Shown in pieces: positions 9,026-17,850 of a stretch of 64,000 bases of DNA. The notes under the pieces are model-generated. The model was not told the origin of the DNA, did not search any database, and saw only the letters and a list, made by a program, of their open reading frames with translations. A program made the translations under genes and the position numbers. How positions within the stretch are numbered: position 1 is the stretch's first letter; every line of letters starts with the position of its first letter. This DNA is from CBDDIP01 sp965279405 (GTDB lineage: Bacteria > Actinomycetota > Acidimicrobiia > Acidimicrobiales > Ilumatobacteraceae), in contig OZ257157.1 in NCBI GenBank assembly GCA_965279405.1, positions 5,084,001-5,148,000 on the forward strand, written 5' to 3'.

Positions 9026-10150
9026 TCAGCCCGCAGGCGCGTACTGCGCCATGCCGTGCTCGAAGTGGCGCACCAGCTCGCCGCGCTCGCGGAGGTGCTC
9101 GAGGTGGGCAAACGTCTCGCTCTCGGCCATGTCGCCCCACGAGCGCTCCTTGAAGAGCACGCGCATGAAGCCGTTGACGGTCCCGTTCGGCAAGGTCGGC
9201 ACGGCGTTGCGGATGATGTCCAGCCGTTCCTCGTGGTGCTCGATGATGTGCTCGGCGCGGCCGCGCAGATCGACGAACGGGTGGCCGTGGGCGGGCAGCG
9301 CGATCGACACGTTCGTCATCTCGGCCATGCGCTGCAGCGAGGCGAAGAACAGCGCCAGCGGATCGGCATCGGGCGCCAAGCCGCTGATGTGCGGGGTGAT
9401 CGAGGGCAGCACATGATCGCCGGTGAACACGACGCCCGACTCCGGGTCGTACAGGCACAGGTGGTCGTACGTGTGGCCCGGCGTGTGCATCGCCACCCAC
9501 TCCCGCCGGGCCAGCTTGATCGTCTGCCCGTCGATCAACGTTCGCGTCGGACGCGGTGCGGCGAAGCTCGATCCCGGGCCGCCCTCGGTCATCCGGCGCA
9601 CGAACTCCGGCGGCGGCCCCGGGCGACGCCCGCCCCACGGTGACGGCTGAGCGAGGTAGCGCTCCATCGCCGCGGCGCGATCGTCGGCCGAGTTGACGTC
9701 GAGCTCTTCGGAGTCCTCGCTGTCGTCGGCGGTGGCGACGTCGATGAGTGTGCGGAACGACTCGTGGGTGACGATCTCGGCACCGACCTCGTGGTGCAGC
9801 CGGTTGGCGCCGCCGTAGTGGTCGGGGTGGGAGTGAGTGACGACCACGGTGTGCACGTCGGTCACCGCGAACCCTGCCCGATCGATGCGGTCGACCAGGA
9901 ACCCCCACGACTCCGGACCGGGCAGGCCAGGATCGACGACGGCGATGCCCCGCTCGTCTTCGAGGATGTAGCAGTTGACGTGTCCGAGCCCGGGCATGCT
10001 GATCGGCAGCTGCGTGCGCAGGACGCCGGGAGCCATCTCCGTCACGTCGGTCGACGCGTCCTCCTGCTCCTGCTTGGGCTTCCTCGGTGCAACGGGCTCG
10101 CCGTCGGCCGAACCGCTGCCGGCGCCATGGTCGTGGTGATCGTGCTGCAT
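9026..10150 (-). CDS. MBL-fold metallo-hydrolase
   Basis: 374-aa metallo-beta-lactamase-superfamily hydrolase. The di-zinc motif H106-S-H108-P-D110-H111 follows the strand V-V-V-T, with further ligands in M-H-T-P-G-H and G-D-H downstream. The first 35 residues are a His- and charge-rich tail (H-D-H-H-D-H) that may help metal loading. An extra acidic insertion (about 140-190) and a C-terminal helical domain (about 290-370) resemble the glyoxalase-II-like/LACTB2 group acting on thioesters, phosphoesters or RNA. The ATG at 10150 is the only start that retains the His tail. A family 1 repeat follows the gene. Confidence 0.85.
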   Translation of the reverse strand: MQHDHHDHGAGSGSADGEPVAPRKPKQEQEDASTDVTEMAPGVLRTQLPISMPGLGHVNCYILEDERGIAVVDPGLPGPESWGFLVDRIDRAGFAVTDVHTVVVTHSHPDHYGGANRLHHEVGAEIVTHESFRTLIDVATADDSEDSEELDVNSADDRAAAMERYLAQPSPWGGRRPGPPPEFVRRMTEGGPGSSFAAPRPTRTLIDGQTIKLARREWVAMHTPGHTYDHLCLYDPESGVVFTGDHVLPSITPHISGLAPDADPLALFFASLQRMAEMTNVSIALPAHGHPFVDLRGRAEHIIEHHEERLDIIRNAVPTLPNGTVNGFMRVLFKERSWGDMAESETFAHLEHLRERGELVRHFEHGMAQYAPAG

Positions 10151-10461
10151 GAGCGTGCCGGCCTCCGCCGCTGCTGCGGCAACTGGGGGTGGGCCGCCCG
10201 ACCATCGTGCCCGATCCGAGCCGGATCACTCGCACCAGAGTTCAGCGCGGTGGCACGACTGCGGGTACCAGCATCACCACGAGACGCAGGCGTGCACCCT
10301 GGAGCGCCGGCATCAGGTCCTGCCACCCACCCCGTCAGCGAGCGCGGCGCAGCGCATCGCCGACGGCGGCGAGCCGGTCGCGCTGACCGGCGGCGGCACG
10401 TACACCCACGGTGTCCTGCAACCGCTCCAGGCTCTCTGACGGCTGCGCGAGGCTAGGGCCG
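10151..10461. other. 311-bp region without a confident gene
   Basis: Divergent spacer between the MBL gene and the lipase. It holds a short hairpin (GCCGC-TGCT-GCGGC, 10167-10180) near the MBL start. A minus-strand frame from GTG 10475 to 10335 would give a 46-aa, Arg/Ala-rich helical peptide with GC-rich third positions, but it overlaps the lipase start and has no clear ribosome site, so I do not call it a gene. Promoters of both flanking genes are presumably here. Confidence 0.3.
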
Positions 10462-11196
10462 ATGTCGAGTCGCACGAGCCGCCCACTTCCGGAGCTGCCG
10501 TCGCAGCCACCGCCGATGTCGCGGGTGCTGCGCGAGCTGGCCACCGCCCGCGAGACCGTCCGGCTACCGCTTGCCGCGTTGCGGTTGCAGCGAGCACCTC
10601 GCGGCGATGGTGGGCCCGTCCTGCTGGTGCCCGGCCTCGGGGCCACCGACGAGTCCCTGCTGCCGATGCGGCTCTACTTGCGTCGCCTCGGCCACGACGC
10701 GCGCGCGGCGAAGCTCGGTCGAGTCACCGATGACGTCGCTGGTCAGTACCTCCGCGTGGTCGAACGAGTCGAGCGGATCGCTGCCGCGACGGGTCGACCC
10801 GTCGCGCTCGTTGGATGGAGCATCGGCGGTGTCCTCAGCCGTGAAGCTGCCCGTGATGTGCCCGACCGGGTGTCGCGCGTGATCACGTTCGGCACGCCGG
10901 CGATGGGCGGACCGACGTATTCGGTCGTTGCCCGGCGCTACGACGCGGCGACCCTGCGAGCGATCGGCGAGCTGTCCGACGCTCGCAACGCCGTGCCGAT
11001 CCGGGTGCCGATCACCGCGATCTGGAGCCGCAACGACGGCATCGTCGAGCCGTCGGCGTGCATCGACCGACGCTCGCCGAACGTCGAGAACATCGAGGTC
11101 ACCAGCACCCACTTCGGCATGGGCATCGATCCCGACGTCTGGCAGGTCGTCGCCCGACGACTCGTCGCCGCGGACCGTTCGAACGGAGGACGATGA
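10462..11196 (+). CDS. Alpha/beta-hydrolase, lipase-like
   Basis: 244-aa serine hydrolase. The strand V-L-L-V-P-G-L-G (53-60) is the oxyanion-hole loop, the nucleophile elbow is G-W-S120-I-G-G, a probable acid lies in S-R-N-D-G-I, and His217 of S-T-H-F-G-M-G is the likely catalytic His. The order and the G-W-S-I-G-G elbow resemble triacylglycerol lipase/PGAP1-like proteins; no signal peptide is evident, so it probably acts in the cytoplasm. ATG 10462 is used; the frame is open to 10411, but the earlier codons overlap a non-conserved leader. Its stop overlaps the ATG of the following PhyH gene (ATGA), so the two form an operon. Confidence 0.75.
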   Translation: MSSRTSRPLPELPSQPPPMSRVLRELATARETVRLPLAALRLQRAPRGDGGPVLLVPGLGATDESLLPMRLYLRRLGHDARAAKLGRVTDDVAGQYLRVVERVERIAAATGRPVALVGWSIGGVLSREAARDVPDRVSRVITFGTPAMGGPTYSVVARRYDAATLRAIGELSDARNAVPIRVPITAIWSRNDGIVEPSACIDRRSPNVENIEVTSTHFGMGIDPDVWQVVARRLVAADRSNGGR

Positions 11197-12062
11197 CCAC
11201 GCAGATCCAGCACCTGCCCCCCACCTCGACGGCGGCAGAGGTGCACCGGGTGCTGGAGGCCGACGGCGGTGTCGTCATCGACGACCTCGCCGACCCCGCG
11301 TGCATCGCCCGGATGCGCAGCGAGTTGGCGCCGTACATCGAGGCGACGCCGTTCGGCAGCGACCGCTTCGCCGGCCATCGCACGCGGCGCACCGGCGCAC
11401 TGATCGCCCGCTCCCCTGCCAGTCGAGCGCTGATCCAGCACCAGCTGGTCCTGGACGTCGCTGCCGCGCTGCTGCACCGAGCGACGAACTTCCAGCTGCA
11501 CCTGACGCAGACGATCGCCATCGGGCCGGGCGAACCGGCGCAACCGATCCATCGCGACCAGTGGGCGTTCGACTTCTTCCCGTTCCCCTCCGACCACCAC
11601 GTGCAGTGCAACACGATCTGGGCGCTGACCGACTTCACCGAGGCGAACGGGGCGACACGGCTGATCCCCGGATCGCAGGACTGGCCGGACTCCACCGGGC
11701 ACACCGCCGACGAGACCGTGCCCGCCGAGATGAACGCCGGGTCGTGCCTGCTCTACACGGGCAAGGTGTACCACGGCGGCGGCGCGAACACCTCCGATCC
11801 GAACGATGGCGATGCCGTTCGCATCGCCGGCAACATCACCTACGTCGTCGGTTGGTTGCGGCAGGAGGAGAACCAGTACCTCTCGGTGCCTCGCGAGGTC
11901 GCCGAGACGCTCGACGACGACCTGCTGCGGCTGATGGGCTACCGCACGGGCGCGTACGCGCTCGGCTACATCGACGACGTGCGCGATCCGATCGAGGCCA
12001 TCCGCGCCGGCAGCGGGGCGATGAGCTTCGGCGAGCTCGGACGCTCCAGCGAGATCAGCTGA
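11193..12062 (+). CDS. PhyH-family Fe(II)/2-oxoglutarate dioxygenase
   Basis: 289-aa phytanoyl-CoA-dioxygenase-like enzyme. The iron ligands are H-x-D in P-I-H-R-D-Q-W and the distal His in K-V-Y-H-G-G-G; the Asn/Arg region after it is consistent with 2-oxoglutarate binding. The N-terminus (E-V-H-R-V-L-E-A-D-G-G-V-V-I-D-D) matches the usual PhyH start. It would hydroxylate an unactivated carbon of a small molecule; the substrate is not evident. It is translationally coupled to the lipase-like gene, suggesting both act on the same lipid or ester. It ends 6 bases from the convergent MetE-like gene. Confidence 0.82.
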   Translation: MTTQIQHLPPTSTAAEVHRVLEADGGVVIDDLADPACIARMRSELAPYIEATPFGSDRFAGHRTRRTGALIARSPASRALIQHQLVLDVAAALLHRATNFQLHLTQTIAIGPGEPAQPIHRDQWAFDFFPFPSDHHVQCNTIWALTDFTEANGATRLIPGSQDWPDSTGHTADETVPAEMNAGSCLLYTGKVYHGGGANTSDPNDGDAVRIAGNITYVVGWLRQEENQYLSVPREVAETLDDDLLRLMGYRTGAYALGYIDDVRDPIEAIRAGSGAMSFGELGRSSEIS

Positions 12063-12068
12063 GAGCCG

Positions 12069-13121
12069 TCAGCCGCTGAGCTCGGCGCGCACGATCGCCG
12101 CGCCTTCGACCATCGCGGCGAGCTTGCCGAAGGCCACGGTGCGCGGCAGGAACTTCATCCCGCAGTCCGGCCCGGCGACCAACTGCTCCGGCGAGACGAA
12201 CTGCAGCGCGGCGCGCAGGCGGTCGGCGATCACGCTCGCCGGTTCGATCTCGTTCGTCGACAGGTCGAGCACCCCGAGCACGATCGTCTTGCCGGCCAGC
12301 GGGGCGAGCACGCTCGGGTCGAGGCGCGGTTGGGCGAACTCGATGGCCAACTGGTCGGCGGCGCAGTCGGCCAGCTCGGCGAGGAACGGGTACCCGCCGC
12401 GCTTGTCGGCGACGTAGACCGCGTACCCGTAGCAGGTGTGCAGCACCGTCGTCGCGGCGACCCCGGCGATCGCCCGGTCGATGGCCTCGACGGCGAAGCC
12501 GCGCGCCGATTCTGCGTTGGCCTGGAGGTACGGCTCGTCGAGCTGGATCACGTCGACGCCCGCCACGACGAGGTCGGCGATCTCCTCGCGGATCGCGTCG
12601 GCGTACGCCATCGCGAGCGCTCGCTGATCGGCGTAGTGCTCGTTCTGCGCCAGCTGGCTGAGCGTGAACGGGCCGGGCAGGGTGACCTTCGTGCGTCGGT
12701 CGGTGGCCGAGCGCAGGAACGTCGCCGCCTCCAGCTCGATCGGCGCGCCGCGACGGATCGGGCCGTTGACCAACGGCACCAGTGATCGACCGCCGACGCG
12801 GTTGATGCCCTCCCCCACCCGCCCGTGATCGACCCCGTCGAGCGCGTTGGCGAAGTGGTTGAAGTAGCTCTCGCGACGGATCTCACCGTCGGTGACGATG
12901 TCGATCCCGGCTCGCTCCTGGTCGTGGATCGCCAGCAGCGTCGCCGCGTCGAGCGCGTCGTCGAGGTCGTCCGCTGCGATCCGCCACACGTCGGCGACGC
13001 GGGTGCGCGGCACCCCCTTCTCGACGAGCAGGTCGTGGTCGATCAGCCACGACGGTTGCGGGTAGCTGCCGATCACCGTCGTCGGGATCAGCGGCAGCGG
13101 CGCCGTGCGGTCGCTCGGCAC
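12069..13121 (-). CDS. MetE C-terminal-domain-like zinc enzyme (cobalamin-independent methionine synthase family)
   Basis: 350-aa TIM barrel corresponding only to the catalytic half of MetE. It opens with T-T-V-I-G-S-Y-P-Q-P. All four zinc ligands of MetE have counterparts: H228-T-C230, E261 and C320 (P-D-C-G-M). It lacks the N-terminal barrel that full MetE uses for polyglutamyl-folate, so it is more like the archaeal/short MetE group or the epoxyalkane:coenzyme M transferase, which add a thiol to an electrophile. It starts 3 bases after the VOC gene and is the last gene of the aromatic catabolic operon, so a role in demethylation or thiol transfer within that pathway is more likely than methionine synthesis; this is inference. 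Confidence 0.8.
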   Translation of the reverse strand: MPSDRTAPLPLIPTTVIGSYPQPSWLIDHDLLVEKGVPRTRVADVWRIAADDLDDALDAATLLAIHDQERAGIDIVTDGEIRRESYFNHFANALDGVDHGRVGEGINRVGGRSLVPLVNGPIRRGAPIELEAATFLRSATDRRTKVTLPGPFTLSQLAQNEHYADQRALAMAYADAIREEIADLVVAGVDVIQLDEPYLQANAESARGFAVEAIDRAIAGVAATTVLHTCYGYAVYVADKRGGYPFLAELADCAADQLAIEFAQPRLDPSVLAPLAGKTIVLGVLDLSTNEIEPASVIADRLRAALQFVSPEQLVAGPDCGMKFLPRTVAFGKLAAMVEGAAIVRAELSG

Positions 13122-13124
13122 GGG

Positions 13125-13655
13125 TCAGCGGTACGTGTTGTTGCTGGTGTGGTCGCCGGCCAGCCAGTTCGCCAGATCGGCGTGGGCGGTGGTCGCCCGC
13201 GTCGCGTTGATCGCCTCGACGTCGGGGTGGTCGGCGGTGAGCTCGACGAGCAACCCGTTCGGGTCGCGCACGTACAGCGAGCGGCAGTAGCCGTGCTCGA
13301 GCACGAACGTCGCCGGCTCCTCGTAGCCCGCTTCGGCGAGACGCTTGGCCACACCGTCCTGCGTGTCGTGATCGACCTTCAGGGCGATGTGCGAGAACGG
13401 CGACTCGGGCATCGTCGGCCCGAACAGCTCCTGGTCCGACTGGTTGGCGAACTGGAAGAAGGCCAGCGCGCTGCCGTCGGCGAGGCCGAAGAAGGTGTGG
13501 CAGTAGACGCGCTCGGCGCCGAACAGCTCGTCGGTCTCGCTCCAGGTGGCCACCAGCGGCAGTCCGATCAGGTCCTCGTAGAACCGCCGGGTGGCCTCCT
13601 GGTCGCGCGTGACCCAGGCGTTGTGGTGCAGGCGGGCAACTCCGGTCTCAGGCAT
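13125..13655 (-). CDS. VOC-family dioxygenase/glyoxalase-like protein
   Basis: 176 aa with two beta-alpha-beta-beta-beta modules: R-L-H-H-N-A-W-V-T at the N-terminus (first metal His about 10-11), F-S-H-I-A-L-K-V in the middle (second His), and S-L-Y-V-R-D-P-N-G-L-L-V-E-L near 125-140 (metal Glu). This metal set fits single-chain glyoxalase/extradiol-type enzymes with an Fe, Mn or Ni centre. The C-terminal 30 residues are an extra helix. Placed in the catabolic operon between MBL and MetE-like genes; it may be a second ring-cleavage enzyme, isomerase or glyoxalase. Confidence 0.78.
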   Translation of the reverse strand: MPETGVARLHHNAWVTRDQEATRRFYEDLIGLPLVATWSETDELFGAERVYCHTFFGLADGSALAFFQFANQSDQELFGPTMPESPFSHIALKVDHDTQDGVAKRLAEAGYEEPATFVLEHGYCRSLYVRDPNGLLVELTADHPDVEAINATRATTAHADLANWLAGDHTSNNTYR

Positions 13656-13682
13656 GCCGAAAACCCTAGAGCACCACTCCGC

Positions 13683-14558
13683 CTACAACGTGACGGTCAA
13701 CAGGTCGTGGCCGACGGTGAGCGGGCCGATGTAGCCGCCGCTGCGCACGTCGTCGGCGAACCCCTGCTCGGCCTCGGGCGTCGCCGGCGGCGGGATGAGG
13801 TGGGTCAGCACGAGGCGACCGACGCCAGCTGCAGCGGCGAGCTCACCGAGCGCGACGGTGTCGGCGTGGTAGCTGAAGATGCGCTCGAAGGGGGTGCCCG
13901 CAACGACGGCAGCGAGCGCGGAGGATCGGCAGGCCTCGTGCACGAGGAGATCCGCATCACGGGCGAGCTCGAGCACCTCGGCGCACACACGCGTGTCGCC
14001 GGAGACGACGACCACACCGGACGGCGTCGTGATCCGGTACGCCACCGCCTCGATGACCGGCTCGTGGTGCACGCCGACGGCCTCGACGCAGACCGCGCCG
14101 TCCTCGGATCGCCACACCTCGGTCGGCGCCGTCGGCAGGGCGAAGGGCCGCACCACCACCTCCGGCGGCGCCGGCTGCACGTGGTGCACGCGGTGGTCGA
14201 TGTCGTCGGCGTACGGAGCGAGCATCGAGTCGGCGAAGCGCGTGGCCTCCCCGTCGACGGCGACGATCGGCAGTGGTCCGGCGGCGTGCAGCGTGCCCTG
14301 GATCCAACGCGTCATGATCAGGTCGGCGAGGTCGACGACGTGGTCGCTGTGCGCGTGGGTGATGAAGATGGCGGCGAGCTGGTGCGGCGAGCAGCCTGCT
14401 TCGGCGAGGCGCAGCACCGTGGCGCGCCCCGCGTCGAACTGCAGCGCGACGTCGCCGTGGCGCACGAGCACGCCCGGCCCGGCGCGACCGGGGCTCGGAT
14501 GCGGCACGCCCGTCCCGGTGAGGGTCACGGACGTGCGAACGTCGGCGACGTCGCTCAT
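13683..14558 (-). CDS. MBL-fold hydrolase, RNase Z/arylsulfatase-like subgroup
   Basis: 291-aa metallo-beta-lactamase-fold protein. It begins with a V-T-L-T-G-T-G-V-P-H-P segment typical of the RNase Z/phosphodiesterase branch, and carries H68-A-H70-S-D72-H73 plus V-S-G-D-T-R and the final L-T-H-L. RNase Z proper would have a flexible arm and tRNA contacts that are not visible, and the operon position (start shares one base with the FAH stop, TGATG) argues for a catabolic hydrolase, possibly replacing the alpha/beta C-C hydrolase normally used in meta-cleavage pathways. ATG 14558 is far better than the much longer open frame because of this overlap. Confidence 0.8.
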   Translation of the reverse strand: MSDVADVRTSVTLTGTGVPHPSPGRAGPGVLVRHGDVALQFDAGRATVLRLAEAGCSPHQLAAIFITHAHSDHVVDLADLIMTRWIQGTLHAAGPLPIVAVDGEATRFADSMLAPYADDIDHRVHHVQPAPPEVVVRPFALPTAPTEVWRSEDGAVCVEAVGVHHEPVIEAVAYRITTPSGVVVVSGDTRVCAEVLELARDADLLVHEACRSSALAAVVAGTPFERIFSYHADTVALGELAAAAGVGRLVLTHLIPPPATPEAEQGFADDVRSGGYIGPLTVGHDLLTVTL

Positions 14559-15385
14559 CACACGCACCGGTTGCGGATGGTGCCGATCCCCTCGATCCAG
14601 GTCTCGAGGACCTGGCCGGGTTGGAGGAACTGCGGTGGCTTGCGTCCGGCGCCGACGCCCGCCGGCGTGCCGGTGAAGATCACGTCGCCCGGCAGCAGCG
14701 GCAGCACGGCCGACAGCTCGGCCACGAGGCGCGGGATGTCGTAGATCAGATCGCTGGTGCGCGCGTCCTGCACGACGACGCCGTCGACCGAGCAGCCCAG
14801 AGCAAGGTCGCCGCGATCGGTGAGCTCGTCGGCCGTGACCAACCACGGACCCATCGGGCCGTAGCCGCGCCGCGACTTGCCGAGGGAGAACTGCGCGCCG
14901 GCCGCGAACTGGAGCTGACGATCGCTGATGTCCTGGCCGACCGTCAGGCCGGCGATGTACGACCAGCCATCGGCTTCGTCGACGCGGTCGGCACGGCGTC
15001 CGACGACGGCCACCAGCTCGACCTCCCAGTCGATCGCCGGACCGGCGATCTCGATGTCGTCGAACGGGCCCGACAGCGACGCGGGGAACTTGGTGAACGT
15101 CGCCGGAACGGCGGGAACGGCCATGCCGGACTCCTCCGCGTGGCTGCGGTAGTTCAGCCCGATGGCGAACACCTGCCGCGGCCGCGGCGCGGGGTTGCCT
15201 AGCGCGGTCGGGTCAAGAGCGCCGGTGGGAGCGGTCGCGCCGCCGGCGAACTCGACGAACTCGTCCCAGTCGTCGTACAGGCCCATGACGTCGGGGCCGA
15301 AGCGACCGTTGGATGCGGCGGCGATGTCGACGACCTCATCGTCGAGCACGATCACGGCGCGGTCGTTCTGGGTGGCGAGCTTCAT
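14558..15385 (-). CDS. Fumarylacetoacetate hydrolase-family protein
   Basis: 275-aa FAH-fold enzyme. The core starts with V-F-A-I-G-L-N-Y-R-S-H-A-E-E-S (about 73-87); the metal-binding acidic residues are in D-W-E-V-E-L (about 118-123) and a downstream D in the V-G-Q-D-I-S-D segment; the C-terminus has G-D-V-I-F-T-G-T-P-A-G-V-G. Family members hydrate or hydrolyse 2-oxo-alkenoates after meta ring cleavage or split acylpyruvates. ATG 15385 has a GAGGAGA ribosome site and overlaps the upstream monooxygenase stop by 4 bases. It fits the hydratase step after ring cleavage. Confidence 0.88.
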   Translation of the reverse strand: MKLATQNDRAVIVLDDEVVDIAAASNGRFGPDVMGLYDDWDEFVEFAGGATAPTGALDPTALGNPAPRPRQVFAIGLNYRSHAEESGMAVPAVPATFTKFPASLSGPFDDIEIAGPAIDWEVELVAVVGRRADRVDEADGWSYIAGLTVGQDISDRQLQFAAGAQFSLGKSRRGYGPMGPWLVTADELTDRGDLALGCSVDGVVVQDARTSDLIYDIPRLVAELSAVLPLLPGDVIFTGTPAGVGAGRKPPQFLQPGQVLETWIEGIGTIRNRCV

Positions 15386-16929
15386 GTTGGGTCTCCTCGG
15401 TGACGGGTGTCGGACGGGGTGCCTGTCATCAGACGGGCTCGAAGGTGGGCGAGCAGATCGGCGGCGGCATCGCCATCGGTGGCGGTGCCGTAGATGTGGA
15501 AGTCGGGTCGCTGCAGCACGATCGTCGCGTCGTGACCGGCGCTCCACCGGACGAAGGTGGGGTCCGGTTCGTCGATGCGGACCTGCCGACCGCCGATCGA
15601 CTCGAACCAGCCGAGCGTTGCCGCGTCGATGTCGCACGGCACCGGAGCCATCGAGATCAGGCGCCATCCGACGCCGTGCAGATCGTCGAACGGGATGCCA
15701 TCGACCCGGACCTGGACGAACAGCCCGCCGGCGTGGGGCGAGGTCGGGTGCACGATGCCGGCACCCACTCCCGGCAACGCCGGCACGTCGATCGGATCGG
15801 CCCGGACCATGGCCGACATCGCCTCGTCGCGCGCCCGTGCTTCGGCAGGATCGGCAACGCAGATGACCTTGCCGAGGGCCATCGAGAGCTCGATCGCAGC
15901 CTGCGCGCTGGGCAGGCGCTCCTCGGCGTAGGTGTCGAGCAGGGAGGTGTGCGCCGTGCCGTCCAGCACCGCGCCGAGCTTCCATGCCAGGTTCGCCGCG
16001 TCGCGAATCCCGGCGCACATGCCCTGCCCCGCGAACGGGGGCATCTGATGTGCGGCGTCGCCGGCGATCAGCACGCGCCCAGCCCGCCACTGCTCTGCGT
16101 AGCGGGCCTGGAACGTGTAGACGGCGTGCCGTTCGAGGCGCGCGTTCGCCGGGCTGACGTTCCACGGCGCCAGCAGCGCCCAGGCGCGATCTGCGTCGTT
16201 GAGGTCATCGAGACGTTCGTCCGGGAGGCGCATGAACTCCCAGCGGCGGCGCCCCGGGCCGCCCGACACGACCGTGGTCGGGCGCACGGGATCGCAGATC
16301 TGCAGGTTCAACGGGCGGAAGACGCGAGGTTCGTCGAGGATCACGTCGACGATCAACCAGTCGTAGAAGAAGCCGAGGTCGCGAACCTCGAGCCCGGCGA
16401 GCCCGCGGACCGTGCTGTTCGCGCCGTCGCATCCGACGGCGTAGCGAGCCCGCACGACACCACCCTCGGCGTCACGGAGCTCGACGTGTTCGTCGGACTG
16501 GTCGAGGCCGACGATCTCCACGCCACGCCGCAAATCAACCCCGGGGAGCTGCGCAGCGCGCGACTCCAGCAGCGCCTCCAGCTCGGGTTGGCAGAACATC
16601 GACGACTCCGGCCACCCCGATGCCCCGTCCCCGACGCGACCGAACTTCAACAGCGTGTCACCGTCGGCGTTGCGCCACTCGTAGATGTCGGCCGGCTCGC
16701 TGACGTCGCGCAGCTCGCTGCCGATGCCGCACGACTGCAGGATGCGACCGACTTCGTGGTCGAAGTGCACCGCCCGCGGCAGCGGGTACGGGCTCGGCCA
16801 CCGTTCGAGGACGATCACCGAGTGGCCGGACTGGGCGACGAGGACCGCGAGCGCGAGCCCGACGGGGCCGGCGCCGACCACGACGACGTCGGCATCGACG
16901 CGTGCGCCGGAGCTCACGTTCTCGGTCAT
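15382..16929 (-). CDS. FAD-dependent aromatic hydroxylase (MhpA-like)
   Basis: 515-aa flavoprotein monooxygenase of the p-hydroxybenzoate/pentachlorophenol hydroxylase family. It has the Rossmann dinucleotide motif V-V-V-G-A-G-P-V-G-L (about 16-25), the D-G motif G-C-D-G-A-N-S-T-V-R, and the second FAD motif G-D-A-A-H-Q-M-P-P-F-A-G-Q-G. The M-P-P-F-x-G-Q-G-M-x-x-G-I-R-D-A sequence is typical of 3-(3-hydroxyphenyl)propionate hydroxylases. The C-terminal thioredoxin-like domain (from about 400) completes the usual length. It would ortho-hydroxylate a phenolic acid to the catechol used by the upstream extradiol dioxygenase. Both junctions overlap by 4 bases. Confidence 0.88.
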   Translation of the reverse strand: MTENVSSGARVDADVVVVGAGPVGLALAVLVAQSGHSVIVLERWPSPYPLPRAVHFDHEVGRILQSCGIGSELRDVSEPADIYEWRNADGDTLLKFGRVGDGASGWPESSMFCQPELEALLESRAAQLPGVDLRRGVEIVGLDQSDEHVELRDAEGGVVRARYAVGCDGANSTVRGLAGLEVRDLGFFYDWLIVDVILDEPRVFRPLNLQICDPVRPTTVVSGGPGRRRWEFMRLPDERLDDLNDADRAWALLAPWNVSPANARLERHAVYTFQARYAEQWRAGRVLIAGDAAHQMPPFAGQGMCAGIRDAANLAWKLGAVLDGTAHTSLLDTYAEERLPSAQAAIELSMALGKVICVADPAEARARDEAMSAMVRADPIDVPALPGVGAGIVHPTSPHAGGLFVQVRVDGIPFDDLHGVGWRLISMAPVPCDIDAATLGWFESIGGRQVRIDEPDPTFVRWSAGHDATIVLQRPDFHIYGTATDGDAAADLLAHLRARLMTGTPSDTRHRGDPT

Positions 16930-17813
16930 CCGCGGCGTGCGGGCTGGTGGCCCCACGCGCTGATCCGGTCGTAGCGACGGTGGTCGTCCCAGTCCTCGGT
17001 GACGACGCGGGCCCCGTGGCCGACCTCGACCTGGAACCCGGCCGGGCTCTGGACGTAGAAGCTGAACATGCCATCGTTGTCGTGCCGGCCGAGTCCGTTC
17101 GGGATCGGCAGGTCGGTGGACCACGCCCGATCGAACGCGGCACCCACGGCATCGCGCTCGTTCGTCTCGAACATCACGTGGTGCAGGCACTGCGGCAGGT
17201 CGAACGGCGCCTTGGCCAGCGCCACCGTGTGGTGGCGCTCGTTGCAGTGGTAGAAGCGCACCTCCAGCTCGATCCCCGGCGCGATCTCCATCTGCAGCCA
17301 GTCGGTGCGGCCGAACCCGAGCCCGTCGACGAGGAACCGGTCCGAGTCGTCGAAGGCGGTCGTGGCGAACACGACGTGACCGAACCCGACGCCCTCGGTG
17401 TGGAACCCGCCCGCCATCAGCGGTGAGGCGAACGGTGTCGCCGCAGCCTGCAACCCCTGAACGATCTCGACGTCGACACCCCAGGGAGCCGCCACACGGG
17501 CAAGCCGATCGACTCGTCTCGACGCCGCGTCCGCCGGTGCCTCGACGGTCCCGAAGCCTGCCGCGGCGAGGCGATCGACGACCGCGTCGAACGCGGCACC
17601 ATCGACCGCCTCGAAGCCGAGGAACGTCGCGTCGTTTGCCGCGCCCTGCCGAACGATGACGCGGTGCACGCGATCGTCGTCGCGCCACGTGAGCGTTCCA
17701 TCGCCGGCGGGTTCACCGGGGACGAGGCCGATGACGTCGCCGAAGAACGGCGTCAGGCTGGCGGGGTCGGGTACCTCGATGCCGAGGTAGGCGAGCTCGA
17801 TCTGGTGTTCCAT
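16926..17813 (-). CDS. Extradiol catechol dioxygenase (BphC/HsaC type)
   Basis: 295-aa two-domain type I extradiol dioxygenase. The iron triad is His146 (G-F-G-H-V-V-F), His211 or 212 (C-L-H-H-V-M-F) and Glu263 (G-F-Q-V-E-V-G), almost the same spacing as in BphC (146/210/260). The catalytic second-sphere His195 (N-E-R-H-H-T) and a Tyr at about 253 are present. It opens the catechol ring next to the hydroxyls to give a yellow meta-cleavage product. It follows MarR by 37 bases and leads the set of catabolic enzymes. ATG 17813 is the only sensible start. The substrate may be an aryl-propionate, biphenyl or steroid catechol; the sequence cannot decide. Confidence 0.9.
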   Translation of the reverse strand: MEHQIELAYLGIEVPDPASLTPFFGDVIGLVPGEPAGDGTLTWRDDDRVHRVIVRQGAANDATFLGFEAVDGAAFDAVVDRLAAAGFGTVEAPADAASRRVDRLARVAAPWGVDVEIVQGLQAAATPFASPLMAGGFHTEGVGFGHVVFATTAFDDSDRFLVDGLGFGRTDWLQMEIAPGIELEVRFYHCNERHHTVALAKAPFDLPQCLHHVMFETNERDAVGAAFDRAWSTDLPIPNGLGRHDNDGMFSFYVQSPAGFQVEVGHGARVVTEDWDDHRRYDRISAWGHQPARRG

Positions 17814-17850
17814 GGTTCGTCTCCGACGTGGGTGAGGGCCGAGCGGCCGA

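Noticed and set aside
10335..10475. 46-aa minus-strand ORF before the lipase
   Set aside because: High GC third positions but overlaps the lipase start, has no ribosome site and no similarity that I recognise.
12069..13121. True methionine synthase metE
   Set aside because: Only the C-terminal barrel is present and the gene is in a catabolic operon; a biosynthetic role is less likely.
13683..14558. Ribonuclease Z
   Set aside because: It has the general MBL motifs but no visible exosite arm, and its stop/start overlap is with aromatic pathway genes.
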